This document shows, piece after piece, positions 1 through 12,300 of a DNA stretch of 64,000 nt; the first letter of the stretch is position 1, and the number at the start of each line of letters is the position of its first letter. The notes beneath the pieces are model-generated. The model was not told where the DNA came from, searched no databases, and saw only the letters and a program-made list of their open reading frames with translations. The position numbers were made by a program, and so were the translations under genes. Origin of the DNA: Rosa chinensis (Eukaryota > Streptophyta > Magnoliopsida > Rosales > Rosaceae); assembly GCF_002994745.2 (NCBI RefSeq), contig NC_037092.1, positions 26,951,001-27,015,000 of the forward strand, read 5' to 3'.

Positions 1-55
1 CAAGCCAACATCTCCTCAAGCAAATGCCGCTTCTGCATCTGAGTTCGCCTCAGGT

Positions 56-3000
56 TTGTCACCGGTTGATCCCTATCCATGGATTATCGATAGTGGAGCA
101 ACCAACCATATCATTAATTCACCACAATTATTTACAAGTTGTTGCAAGAATTCTTCATTGCCACCAGTTTCTTTGCCTAGTGGTGCCAAGGCTAATATAT
201 CCATGAAGGGATCCATTAAAATCAATGATGCTATTTTGCGAGATGTTTTATGTGTGCCCTCATTTGATGTGAATCTTTTATCTGTTGGACGAACTACGGA
301 TGATTTACATTGTTCGGTAACATTCTTTCCATCTTGGTGTATTTTGCAGGACTTGGCTTCGAGGACGATGATTGGTGTGGGTAAGCGACGAGGAGACCTA
401 TACTACCTTGTGGCGTTGGCTTCCATCACTCCTTCAAAACACCCTTTTGCCTGTCATCTTACCATCTCTTCTGACCTTTGGCATCGCCGCTTGGGACATC
501 CCTCTTCTGCTCGTTTGCAATATCTAGCGAATAAATCACTTCTTTTTTCTTTTGATTCTAGTCATAAGTGTGAGATTTGTCCTTTGGCCAAACAAAATCG
601 TCAACCTTTTTCTTCTAGTTCAATATCCACTTCTCGATGTTTTTCTCTTATACATTGTAACATTTGGGGACCACACAAGTCTGCCTCGCTTAATGGAAGT
701 CATTATTTTTTAACTATTGTGGATGATTTTTCTCGTTTTACATGGCTATTTTTGATGCGTCACAAAAGTGAAACACAACCTTTGCTTCGAAAATTTTTTG
801 CCTATGTCAAAACTCAATTTCAGACTCATGTTCAACAAATTCGATCTGACAATGGAGCTGAATTTCTTTCTTTAAAGGATTTTTTTCTTGAACACGGCAT
901 ACTTTTTCAACACTCTTGCGTGTACACACCACAACAAAATGGTGTTGTTGTACGCAAACATAGGCATCTCCTTGAAACTGCTCGCGCTCTCCGTTTTCAA
1001 TCCAACTTGCCCATCCATTTTTGGGGTGAATGTGTTCTTACTGCTGCATACACAATTAATCGACTCCCTACGCCACTCTTACAAAACAAAACCCCATTTG
1101 ACATCCTTTACCATAAATCTCCTGACTATTCTCACATGCGTGTTTTTGGGTGCCTCGCTTTTGCAACCTCTGTTCATCCATCCTCAAAATTTGCTCCCTG
1201 GGCTCACAAATGCATCTTTATTGGATATCCAGTTGGTCAAAAAGCTTATAAGCTTTATACTCTGGAAACAAAAAAAATCTTCACTAACCGAGACGTTATT
1301 TTTCTCGAAGACACCTTTTATTTTTCTTCTTCCTCCTCTCGGCCCACCTCTCTTCCCGTGCTGCCCAACCCAGACGCACTTACGTCCGTTCCCTACTCCA
1401 TTGCTTCGGTCTCAGAGACGTTCGCGTCCCCTCCCACCGAGCAGGCGTCCACCCCAGCCGCGTCCCCTGAGGTCGCACCCGCGTCCGCTTCAGACACTCT
1501 CCCGTCTGCTCTTGACGCGTCGCCTTCTTCTGTCTCTCCACCAGCCCACAACGCCCACAGTACAGTTCCCCTTCCCAACCCCACCGATCTGTTCCCCAGC
1601 CCCTGTCGACCCGGACCACTCCATTCTTCTGCCCTCCTCAGGGCAACCTGTCCCCGACCCTCAACCTACTCCACTTCCCATCCCTGAACCCATCCTTCGC
1701 CGGTCTCAACGCTCTTGTGAGCCCAATGTTCGTCTCCGTGATTACGTCTGCTCGCAGGTGATTCTGCCACCACACCATCTATCATCTCCTCCGTCAAGTC
1801 CTCCACCAGGTACGCGTTACCCGCTTTGTAAATTTATTTCTTATCAGCGGTACTCACCGTCCCATCTTTCCTATGTTGCTTCCATCAGCAGGGCTGAGGA
1901 GCCATCCTCTTATGCCGATGCGGCTTCTGATCCTCACTGGCAACAGGCAATGGCCGATGAACTTGCTGCTCTCACTGCCAACAACACTTGGACCCTCGTC
2001 CCCCTCCCCCCTGGTAAGTGTCCTATTGCTTGCAAATGGGTCTATCGCATCAAATATAACGCTGATGGGTCCATTGAGCGCCATAAAGCTCGCCTTGTCG
2101 CCAAGGGCTTCACTCAAACTGCTGGGATTGATTACCATGATACTTTCTCTCCCACAGCTAAGATGATTACTGTTCGTTGCCTCCTTGCCATTGCTGCCTG
2201 TCAAGGGTGGTCTCTTCACCAACTTGACATTAATAATGCTTTCCTTAATGGAGATTTGAATGAAGAATTATATATGTCTTCTCCTCCAGGTCTTCGGCGA
2301 CAGGGGGAGAATTATGTGTGTCGCCTTAACAAATCCTTATATGGTTTGAAGCAAGCTTCTCGTCAATGGTTTGCCAAGTTTACGGAAGCCATTCTTGCTG
2401 CCGTATTCACTCAATCCAAGGCTGATTATTCTCTCTTGGTTCAAAAGGTTGGTAATTCTCTCACCATATTATTAATTTATGTTGATGACATCCTCATCAC
2501 TGGGAACAACTTGGACTCCATCAATGCTATCAAACAATTCCTTCATAATCGTTTTCGTATCAAAGATTTGGGTGACCTTAAATACTTCCTTGGAATTGAG
2601 ATTGCTCATTCAAAGAAGGGCATTTATATATCCCAACGCAAATATGCTCTAGAGATTGTCAAAGACACTGGTTTCCTAGGTGCAAAGCCAGTTGATTTTC
2701 CCATGGAAGAAACCAAGTTGTCAAATAAAGGCGAACTGCTTAAGGATCCAGCTCCATATAGACGTTTGGTTGGACGGCTTATATATCTTACAATTACCAG
2801 GCCTGAAATCACCTATTCTGTACATGTTCTTAGTAGATTCATGCATGAACCACGTCAACCTCATATGGCTGCTGCACTTCGAGTTGTCAGATACTTGAAA
2901 TCCTCTCCTGGTCAAGGTTTGCTTTTACGTTCCAACAATAATTTAAATTTGAGAGCATTTTGTGACTCTGATTGGGCGGGTTGTCCCATTACTCGCCGTT

Positions 3001-3428
3001 CTACCACTGGTTATTGTGTCTTTTTAGGAGATTCTATGATCTCATGGCGTACCAAAAGACAAAAGACAGTATCATTGTCTAGCGCTGAGGCTGAGTATAG
3101 AGCTATGGCTGGCACTTGCTGTGAACTCACTTGGTTGCAATATTTGTTTGCTGATTTACATATACCTGTATCTAGACCTGCTGTTTTGCACTGTGATAAT
3201 CAAGCAGCTCTACACATAGCTGCAAATCCAGTCTTTCATGAGAGAACACGTCACATTGAAATGGATTGTCATTTTATTCGAGATAAGATATTGGATGGCT
3301 CAGTTAGCACTCGATATTTTGGTTCTTTGCAGCAATTAGCAGATATATTCACGAAGGCATTAGGCAAAGACAAATTCAAGGCCTTGTTATGCAAGTTGGG
3401 AGTGCTTGACATTCACTCTCCAACTTGA
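56..3428 (+). pseudogene. Copia pol polyprotein (protease-integrase-RT-RNase H), frameshifted
   Basis: The first frame (56-1687) begins in the protease, with its DSGAT active-site motif. It continues through the GAG-pre-integrase HRRLGH and CEICPLAKQ zinc motif and an integrase core. The second frame carries the link region, the RT (QLDINNAFLNGDL, then YVDDIL at about 2480) and the RNase H (SSAEAEY, then HCDNQAA), ending in the TGA at 3426-3428. The frame changes at about 1560-1610: proline-rich linker sequence runs on in the other frame, so a small indel has split pol. In the integrase the expected Asp before WGP is Asn (CNIWGP) and the expected Glu of NGVVERKHR is Val (NGVVVRKHR). Two of the three acidic catalytic residues are therefore gone. 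The RT core looks intact. Confidence 0.93.
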
Positions 3429-3435
3429 GGGGGAG
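3427..3435 (+). other. Polypurine tract of the Copia element
   Basis: The purine run GAGGGGGAG lies directly between the pol stop codon and the TGTTA start of the right LTR. This is where plus-strand synthesis is primed in Copia elements. Confidence 0.85.
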
Positions 3436-3608
3436 TGTTAAGAATATCTTGTAATTAATGTTGTATATTACTTGTGTATCTAGGAGATTCTTTGTATCTT
3501 ACGTATACCCCTAGTTTGTTTAGAATTTGCTTGTTGTACAAGCACCAATCTGTATATAATGCGATTCTATCAATGAGAATATTATTCAGTCCAAAACTTC
3601 TTTTTACA
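3436..3608 (+). repeat. Right LTR of the Copia element (about 173 bp)
   Basis: It starts TGTTAAGAATATC right after the polypurine tract and ends CTTTTTACA, so it has TG...CA ends. It contains a TATATAA-like stretch near 3553. At about 173 bp it is short even for Copia. The right end is inferred, because the left LTR is not available for comparison. Confidence 0.75.
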
Positions 3609-5689
3609 GAGGAAGTTAACCAACCGTGTTAATTACTAGTTGGTCGGTTGAAAAACACAACCATTGCCTAGTATAATCATTAAGTAGTCAAGTTTCGAGG
3701 CAATGGGTACTAAGCAATATTCCTGAGTAACTAATTCGGAGTTGTAGTTTCATGACAGTGTTCAACCATGAACCATATAAAGCCTTACAATACTGGAAAA
3801 TACCACAAAGTAGAGCAAAAAGGACCACGATGAAGCCATCGCCTAAACAGCAAACTTACATCAGAAAAGAAATGGCCTCGAAATAAATCAAAGAGCCACA
3901 AAGAGCTAGGTATGAGAAAAACAGCTAGCTAGGCCAGGCCACTCACCACTAATTAAATCACTAATAATACTGGATTGCCTTTGTTGGCTTCTGTACAAAC
4001 CCCATTTAATTCTTTGCAAATTTTTAATTTACGTACAGATCAAATTCAATTCCAAGTATGTAGTACTGTTTCTCAATACATATGTCAGACAGTTTAAAAC
4101 GTACGCAGTTTGATCGATGATTTATTGGTTGAAAATTTGAAATTGTTGAACCATGATTTTCGACATCTCGTACGGTATCGTCATGACAAATACCAAACTG
4201 CTCTCAAGTTAAGCCCAAGCTTCTTGATCAGCCTAATATGGATTAGGATTAGTCAAGGTATACAACCCAAATAGGAGCAGAATACATATAAGCTTCGTAA
4301 ATGTCCGTCTAGAAGGCAATCTCCACAAGTGGATAGACTTCGTAGTACGCTATTTGCCTATTTGTCAAGTCGGGGATAGCTAAGTCCAGTATGAACCTCG
4401 CACTGGCCCAAACACCATGTGAGGCTCAAATGCCTCACAAGGAGTCCATCTAGAACGGACAAAAGGTCCTCTCATGGCTCTGAGCGTCTGCTGGCCCAAC
4501 ACTATGAGTTAGTTCCTACCTTTGGACGCTGTATGATGTACCCTCACTTCACAAAAGGTCACTGAATGTCACCAAATTGGTCCAGAAAGTGACCAGAGTG
4601 ACATTTTGTGAATAGTATCTGACCCAGTTGCCTAGATAGTGGAAATGAAAGGCAAAAAGCAGTTAATAATATTAACCCAATGACCTCAACAGGTGAACTT
4701 GCTCTTAGAGAACCCAGCAAACATCAGTTAGCTCTCCATGAATGCCAAGTCCATTAGAGTTTCAACCCCTAAGATCCTTTATTTAAAGCATTCTCATGCT
4801 TTGCTTCGTGGTAAACCAAGCTGTTACAAGCAAAACCCTAGAATTCACTCCGCCACAACAGTAAACCACCCATTTCCTACTTATTTCTTTATGATGATAC
4901 TAATTATCACTACTTAATACTTACTTAACTATTGGTCCTCTCACAAGCAAGGGTTTCTCTTTCTTTATATTTGTGCATAATGAAGAACCAAAAGTTACAT
5001 GATGCTATTCTTTATTTTTTTTTCCTTTTTTTCATTTAGTGTTAAAAACCCACTAAAGTTAACTTTATATATTGAAAATCCTAAAATGTCACTGTCAACA
5101 TGGCTTTTTGAACCAAAGAATGAAATATGAATATTAATTACTTAACTTAGGGTTAGAGTGGAAAGTTAATATTAGTCGCTTGACTATTAATTCATCATAT
5201 CAATTTCTTTTCTTTTTTTTTCATATTTATGTTTTTATGGGTCGTTATATTAAAGGGAAATCGAATATATGATCTAATCTAATCTTAACTTAATTTCCAA
5301 CCCGCCTCATCGCTTGGACTAACTCCAAGGGCGTTTTATCAATTTCATTGATGCTATAAAGAACTTTTTTTTCCTACAAGGAAAATATTTATCGAATTAA
5401 AAATTTCTTCATCAAGTAGAAAAGAATTAAACAAATAAAGAGTTTTTGTTAGTGTTTCTATAAATCAATGGCAGAGGTAATAATAAAGACTGCATATAGC
5501 CAGCATGGAGAAAATTGGGAGTGTAAAATTTCATCTGGTGATACTGATGATGGTGGTTATAATTGTCTCTACACTTACACTCTCCTTATTAGTGGCTGTG
5601 GAAGCGCGCTGATCAAGGTGTTTTTCATTTCTCTTCAAATTCCCGACACACTATATATATCTTCATTTTACTTCCAATTCTATTGAAGA
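3609..5689. other. Intergenic, no gene recognised
   Basis: AT-rich sequence with short open frames only. A small frame at 5468-5686 (MAEVIIKTAYSQ...) has no recognisable domain and runs into sequence that looks non-coding. No transposon ends or RNA genes were seen. Confidence 0.5.
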
Positions 5690-5960
5690 TGTATTAAGAT
5701 TGGAAATTTTATACTTAAAAAGTTCAAGATGGTCTTCACATGCTAAATTGCTGGCTTGTTATCATGGAGTTCAGTTGGCTAGAGCAAAAGGTTTTATTCC
5801 TCTTGTGATTGAATCAAATTGTTTGGAGTTGATTATAAGTCTTGTGATTTGTCACCATTGTTTTTTTGGTTGAGGATCTAAAAACTTGACTACGTTGTTG
5901 CATAGTCTACAAACATTGTCGAGCACGAAGAACTTGGGCTACTTTCCTTATTTGAAGACT
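5690..5960 (+). pseudogene. RNase H-like (RVT_3 type) fragment
   Basis: One frame at about 5741-5850 reads AKLLACYHGVQLARAKGF, then LVIESNCLELI. This is the alpha-helix and strand pattern of the plant RNase H-like domain found at the C-terminus of LINE reverse transcriptases and in stand-alone RVT_3 proteins. Weaker, stop-interrupted similarity continues to about 5960 (WLVEDLK, LQTLS). No reverse transcriptase is attached. I read it as a relic of a LINE or of an RNase H-like gene. Confidence 0.6.
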
Positions 5961-6112
5961 ATTTGAACCTTGAAGTTCCCAAATATTTGTTGTTTCATTT
6001 GTTTATTAATATCATACATCAGTCTACTTTTTTAGTCACAGACCGAGTATATAAGCTATAACAGAAGGTTACAAGGCAACCATGCACAATACTAAAATTT
6101 CGGACAATTCAC

Positions 6113-6456
6113 TTTAATGTGGAGTAGCTTCGACTGCTGTTACTGCAATATTACAATATGTGTGTGTGTGTACCACCATGGCCAGTCGAAGCTGGTGGTA
6201 GCCGATATCGGAGATTCCCGACTATTATTTGCTGCAAGAATGGTGTGGCTAAACAACTATCTCTTGACCATAAAACCAACAATACACTTTCGATTATTGA
6301 AGGCATTTGGTTAGGGCCCTTCATTTGCAAAAAACATGACTTGTGAACCTAATGTCGTAGTAGAAAACATAGATGATGAACCACAGTTTCTTGTGTTGGC
6401 AAATCATTCATTATGGAATGTGTTGTCCAATAAACAAGTTGTGAGCTATATTATAC
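6113..6456 (+). pseudogene. PP2C-type protein phosphatase fragment, multiply frameshifted
   Basis: Pieces of the PP2C catalytic core appear in order but in different frames: GVASTAVTAIL at about 6119, KLVVADIGDSRLL at about 6188, CKNGVAKQLSLDHK at about 6233, and NMTCEPNVVVENIDDEPQF then LWNVLSNKQVVS from about 6336. These match the family's GSTA, VANVGDSRAV, RNG...LSxDHKP and ASDGLWDV blocks. At least two frame changes and a (GT)n interruption show that it is dead. The Asp of the ASDGLWD metal site is lost (ANHSLWN). The fragment ends just before a MITE. Confidence 0.8.
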
Positions 6457-6464
6457 AAATAAAG

Positions 6465-7004
6465 TAGGGGTCATCATTTGGCCCGCGGGCCTAAAAGCCC
6501 ATGGGCGCCCGCCCGGCCCAGTGGGTAAAAGCCCGGCCCGGCCCGCAGAAAAGCTCATCTCGGCCCTGCCCATTGGGCACGAGGCAGGGCTAGGGCGGAG
6601 GGTTCAAAGCCCAGGCCCGGCCCGCGGCCCGGCCCATTATATGCCCATTAAAGCCCGCCCGGCCCGGCCTTATAAGCCCGCCCAAAAGCCCATTCAATTT
6701 TTGTATTAATATATTTTTATGTAGTTATATTGAACTAATTATTGCATTAGACCATATGTTTTTTTAATTTTGTATTTTATTTTGTTCAATAATTAACATA
6801 TCATCATTTTTTCATAGGTTTTTGTATTTTTTTAACAAAATAATATGACATATAAATATAATGGGCTCGGCCCTGCCCACCCAAAAAAGCCCGGCCCGGC
6901 CCGGCCCGAAAAATAAAAAAAATATGTCTTGGCCCGGCCCGGCCCGGCCCGAGAACATTAATTTTGGGCAGGGCCGGCCCTGCCCTGCCCATTGACGACC
7001 CCTA
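6465..7004. mobile_element. hAT-type MITE with GCCCGGCCC-rich arms
   Basis: The ends are inverted repeats: TAGGGGTCATCA on the left and TGACGACCCCTA on the right. Both flanks carry the perfect 8-bp direct repeat AAATAAAG (6457-6464 and 7005-7012), the target duplication expected for hAT elements. Both subterminal arms are packed with repeated GCCCGGCCC motifs in opposite orientations, separated by an AT-rich centre. There is no coding capacity, so it is a non-autonomous element of about 540 bp. Confidence 0.88.
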
Positions 7005-7710
7005 AAATAAAGTATGCCAAGAAAGCAGTAGAGGACCTTACGCAACACTTACTGAATATGCGACACTATTATTTGCTTGATGATATTTCATATGTTTGTT
7101 AGATTTTGATAACTGAAAATGAGTGTAACATTTAGTTCATGATAAATGAGAGATTCCATAAATACATATAAAGTTGATAATTGAACCTTCAAAGTCTATA
7201 TGAGTGTTTACGAGTGTGTTTGGATGAGGAAAAAAATGATGAAATTTAATTGAAAGTGAAGATTTCACAATTTCTAGAATCTAATTCCCTCGTTTGGCAT
7301 TCTTAGATTGGAAACTGAAATTTCTCTGTGAAAAAAAAATAATAATAAATAAAGGAACTCATTGCCCGAATTCCTCACTACAATTTCCACCAAAATAGGT
7401 GTCATTTACAAATTCTTTTGCAGTATTAGAGCTGTCGGGAAGCCATAGAGACGGCGGACTCGCCATTTTTTATTTCCAAAACAAAACTTTTTTTCTATTT
7501 AGTTTTTTGATTTGTTCCAAATTTTCTTAATTTATTACACATTCTAAATCCCAAGTGAATACAACCAAACAATTGAAATTAATGAAATTTTTTATTGATA
7601 GAGTTTTAGATTCTATCATTTATAAATTCCTACGAATTTCACAATTTTTTCATCTAAACGCACTAGAATAGACACTTTTAAGCACTATAAGAAACAACTA
7701 TTATTGAGCC
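7005..7710. other. Intergenic, no gene recognised
   Basis: AT-rich sequence without a credible open frame. Several poly(A) and poly(T) runs are present. A weak inverted resemblance between 7200-7290 and 7560-7670 (AATTTCACAATTTTTTCATC-type) suggests another old foldback element, but no clear ends were found. Confidence 0.35.
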
Positions 7711-8822
7711 TTTTTTTTTTCTTCTTAAATATGATTGATTTCATTAGTAATTAAGTCATGAAAACAGACCAGAGTCTAACAGAACTTACATAAAGAATCT
7801 CGGGACAAACCGGATAACCTATCTAAGCCACAACTAAACTCATTAAAATATAAAGGGACGCTCGCTGAACCGCAAGGCTTCTAAGCAAGAATAGTCTTGC
7901 TTTCTGAAAAAAATATATTCATCTAGTCTAATCTATCAATCATGCAATTGTGGTACAAATATCAACTAGAAACGTCTTAGAAAAACTTATAGAAATTACC
8001 CATACTTCAAAAGGCTTGAGTCCAGAATGTTTAATAGCCTAGAGAATTTAAGAAAGCACTAGTCCCTCCCCCTTAGGGTTGGAACCAGCACCATCGATCC
8101 TCAGCCTCCTCAGTAGGCAACAACCTCGGCAACAGGTTGCTCATTGGGCTCTTCTTGAAGGTCTACAGTATATAGCCCCTCTCTCCAAAATTGAGCCCCT
8201 CACAAACAGGTCCAATCTACGCCAGCCCACAGAGAGCCCCAAGCCCAACGACTCTATTTAGCCCGGTCAAGTCAGCAGTCAACCCTAGTTCAAAACTAGG
8301 GTTTCTCGCTGAGTTTTCCTGAAACTCTTCCCTGCAGCCGCACACCGAATCCAGCCCAACCATCTCTAGCGCAAAGGCAACCCGTCTCGGCCATCCTACC
8401 ACCGCCACAAAATGCTGCAAACCTGCTGCACCACAACCCGAGTTAAGTGCGGCCCGACTCGACGCCATCAAAGCCAGCATCTCTAGCTGCCCAAACTTGG
8501 CCAACCGATGCCTCCACCACAACACAGAGCCAGATTTTCTTGAAACCTGTAGGCATCGGGCCAACGTTGCAGCTCCGATACGATCTGCCAAACCGTGTCC
8601 AAAAAACCATCCTTAGCAGAGAATCGCCTCAACCGGAACCTTCGAGAACCTTGGTCAAGATCCCGACACAGTTACAGAAGAAACCACGGTCTCTCCAAGC
8701 CCACACGGCCATCGTCTCGCCTCTGCCTGGCTGGAGAGCACAGGACTCACCACCGTCATCATGAAATCGAAATTTCACCTTACCGGGTCGCTCCTCAAGT
8801 GTCAGAGGCCCTCGCTCCATTG
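7711..8822 (-). mobile_element. LINE-like retroposon without complete ORFs
   Basis: Read on the minus strand, the block has a GC-rich, weakly coding 5' half (about 8822-8080, short open frames only), a T-rich 3' part, and a short A-tail that shows as the T run at 7711-7720. The sequence before the tail, with ATTAATTACTAATGAAATCA-type composition, resembles plant LINE 3' ends. Base composition differs sharply from the flanks. No reverse transcriptase is encoded, so it is truncated or non-autonomous. Target duplications were not resolved. Confidence 0.45.
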
Positions 8823-8825
8823 TAA

Positions 8826-9354
8826 GTTAAGCCTTAAGTATTAAATTCAAACATTTATATTAAATACATAATTTTAAGACGTAATAATTTCAGCTTTTCC
8901 TTTTAATTCTTAACACACCCATCACCATATATCATTTTGTTTTTTCAACAAAAATATGTTCTCATAGAAAGAAATGATGTGCGGGCCAAAGGCACATGAC
9001 AATTTTGACTACAGTTGTGACAAATCATGTTCATCTCACAACAGTCATCATTCTAACACGTGAAGTGAAACTTAGCCAAAGTTGAATCAAACAAAGTTTT
9101 ATACGACACAAAATAATAATGTTCAACAAAATTAAAATACAGTAAAATGAATGAAATATATACACCCAAAATGTGAAAAAAGAAAAAAAGGGAAAAGAAA
9201 AACAAGCCTGAAGCACGAACTGGTTCGATTTATTTGTCTGTGAATTAAAAAAATTACACCTTTCTTTTATATTTTGGTTTCCTGTATTTCTCTGGGTAAG
9301 CTCTGAGAGAAAAGGACCAAACCAAACACAAAAGAAAAACCATGATCTGAAACC
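8826..9354 (+). promoter_or_regulatory. Upstream region and 5' leader of the TBC gene
   Basis: AT-rich, with no open frame. A TTTTATATTTTGG stretch near 9266 could act as a TATA box. A minimal upstream frame (ATG ATC TGA, 9342-9350) sits just before the chosen start and could slightly dampen translation. Confidence 0.4.
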
Positions 9355-12300
9355 ATGAGGAACAACAACAAGAGCAATCAAAGCTCTGGCGCAGAAGAGC
9401 ATCACTCCCAAACCCCTGAATCAAGATTCAACCAGACCCTCAGAAATGTTCAAGGGTACCCAATTTTCATCTCACTTCTCATTCTTACTCATTTTGGGTT
9501 TGCTCTTCTTCAGATTTGAAGACCCATTTCGATAAAAAGCTTCTGTCTTTTGTATAATTAGAATGTCCAGTACCCTAAAGCATAGATTTTTGATTTCCAA
9601 AATTCCAAGAGGTTGAGACAATTGTTGATTTGGAATGTATTAGATAACAATCAGTGGAAAAAATTCATTTGATTTGCGAAATGTTTGTACTTGATTGGAG
9701 AAATTGAGTGCTCTGCTCTTTTCTGGTTTGGTGGGAAAATGTGGCAAAACAGAAGCAATCAGGCAATGTAAATCTAGAGTTTGATTTTATCGGTGCAATG
9801 TAAAATTGATGTCATATAGTAGAACTTTGGTGATGGTAGATTCGATTTGATGATAGTAGATTTGAGTTTTACTGGATAGTAGCTATCAAATTAGTTTTTT
9901 GCTGAACAAAATCAAATGTATTGTTTGTAATATTAGTTTAATGTTTATTTATTTATATTGATTGTATTTTTGCTGATGTCTAGGTTGCTCAAAGGTCGCA
10001 GTATGCCAGGTAAAGTGTTACTGACTAGGAGATCAGAGCTGGTAGATCATTCAAACTCACAAGAACCGGCTCTAAATTATGAGAGGAGCTTCTCATACAA
10101 TGATGCTGAAACAAGTGATAGCATATCTAAGGCATTGGAGGTTTAATATTGGATATGTTTTTTGTCTACTAAATATTGAAAAACATAGGAATTTGATCAG
10201 AGTGCAAAAATTGATTCTTTACTTCTAAACTAGGAAGCATTTGACAGCCCAAGTGAGCCGAACACCAATGAAAATGTAAATAAGTTGAAATCATCAGCCT
10301 CGAATGTTGAGAATACTTCCAAAGGAGCTCAGAAATCTGTTATTGGTGCTAGAGCAACTGATTCTGCTCGAGTTATGAAGTTCACAAAGGTCCTTTCTGG
10401 GACAACAGTCATATTAGGTATGACGACATTTTCTTTACACTTGTCTCTCATTTCTTTCTCCCTCATATATATTGATGAAGTTATATTGATATAAAGGTAA
10501 AATGTTTTTGATGGGTATCTTCTGGGTGGTATTTGGATTACTGGTTATTGTGTGTCCTTTATTTATTAATTACTATGATATATTGAAGTATACTTCTTTT
10601 AGAAGTTTTAAGCACAGATGAATTACATTTCAGCTGCTGCTTCCATAAAAGTCTTGTCTCAAACTTTAAAAACAATGGAAAAGATGATGATCATTATTTT
10701 CATCCTCCCTCTTTGCATGTAGACTAACATTCCCCCTCCTTTAAATTGTCTAACAAGTATTACTCTGCCATAATCCATAATCCAAATAAATATCCTTACA
10801 CAGTACTTTAGCCTTCCAAATCAGGTGATATAGGTTCAAAAATGGGAGGGAGTTGAGAGACAACTCATCAATCTACCTACTTATAATAAGACCTACACAA
10901 AGGGCCAAAACCTGAAGTTTCCAGTACTATAGTTTTCCAACTTTTAATAGTCCACTCTCAATCAAAGAGAGTAAAGAAGAAGGAGCCCCTTGGTTCTAGT
11001 CATTCACATATGGATAGATATTAAAGTTCCAGCTTTTTGGAAAAGAAAAAAAAAGGAGACTTAAGAGTTATTGACAATTGATATCTTATTGATACTTTAT
11101 GAGAGCTAGATAATCCATAAACGCATGCCAAATCCCCTTAAACCACCAGTCTTCCCAAACCTAATATGCTCCCCATCTCCTACAGTCCTACTGCTAGACA
11201 AACGTAAGCAGAGATATAAGTGATACCCTGAGATCTCGGGTTTTGTCTGTTGCATTTTAGACCATTTTCTGTATTGTCCTAACACTGTGATCTGTGGGCT
11301 CATAAACTTAATTCTCAATTCCTACGCTTGTTAATTATTCTGGTATAATGAAGCATTTGATTTTGGTTTCCCAGGTTACTCTTTTGATAAATCTATTTCC
11401 TCAGCAAATTGCCTTTTAGTGCTAATGGAACTGTGGTGTTCTTGTTTGATTATTTGGTGTAGAGAAGTTGCGTGAGTTGGCTTGGAGTGGCATACCACCA
11501 TATATGCGACCTGATGTGTGGAGGCTTCTTTTGGTAAGCTCGATGCTTTGACACTCCTAGAAGCAATATGAAAAGATCTGGATTTATGGAACTTCGATCA
11601 GATATTTAAGCTACATATTTAGCTTTTTTTAGACGACAAAAATATAGAACTATTGACTATTTAGCTGGTAGAAGAAGGACAAATAGCAAGCGGGTCAGCA
11701 ATACACATGAACAGTAATATACCCTTTTTATGGCTCCATTTGGTGTACTAGGCTTGTGAAAGGCCTGAAGGCTAGTAAAGCTCCCTAATCTGGAATCTGA
11801 TAAAAGAAATTGGTTCTGTACTGACCAGGTGATAGGGAGCATTAATGATATAGAACGTGCAAGGTTGTCCTTGTGGCCCCATTATATTTGCTGGCTTTTG
11901 TGATTTCTTAATGCAATATCAGTTTATATGTTACAACATCCATGTGCAATGGGGACATATGTGTTTGGTTCCATTCAGTTGTATCCAATGTTCAGCCATG
12001 CTTTGAACCTGAGGTCTTATGAATATGTGACTTCTTTCCTTCACTTTTCTGTTAATTTTTTTTATTTCTTATAAAAAATGTTTGGGTAATTGGCATTGAA
12101 ATTCCTAAATTTGTATTGAAATTAGCATCTGGTCTTAAGAAGAGGCTAATTTTATTTGACCTTTTGTTAACCTGGGTTGCCTTTATCTGTTCGATGTTGT
12201 TGCTTGTTTGAAATTAAAATATGAACTTACAACAGGGATATGCACCATCTAATTCAGATAGAAGGGAGGGAGTTCTAAGAAGGAAGCGTCTTGAGTATCT

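Larger units (their letters stand above)
1..3608 (+). mobile_element. Ty1/Copia LTR retrotransposon, 5' part outside window
   Basis: The window opens inside the pol region of a Copia element. Protease, GAG-pre-integrase, integrase, reverse transcriptase and RNase H follow one another, which is the Copia order with integrase before RT. A polypurine tract and a short right LTR close the element. The gag region, primer-binding site and left LTR lie before base 1. The coding region is frameshifted and has lost integrase catalytic residues, so this copy is not autonomous. The right boundary rests on the TG...CA ends of the LTR; the target duplication cannot be checked. Confidence 0.95.

Noticed and set aside
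888..1560. Apparent early start of the second Copia frame
   Set aside because: This stretch lies opposite the real integrase frame and has no motif of its own; coding in that frame begins only after the frameshift near 1.6 kb.
8217..8820. Open frames on the minus strand (MADRIGAAT..., MERGPLTLEE...)
   Set aside because: No recognisable domain; they lie in the GC-rich part of a LINE-like retroposon and are interrupted, so they were not called genes.
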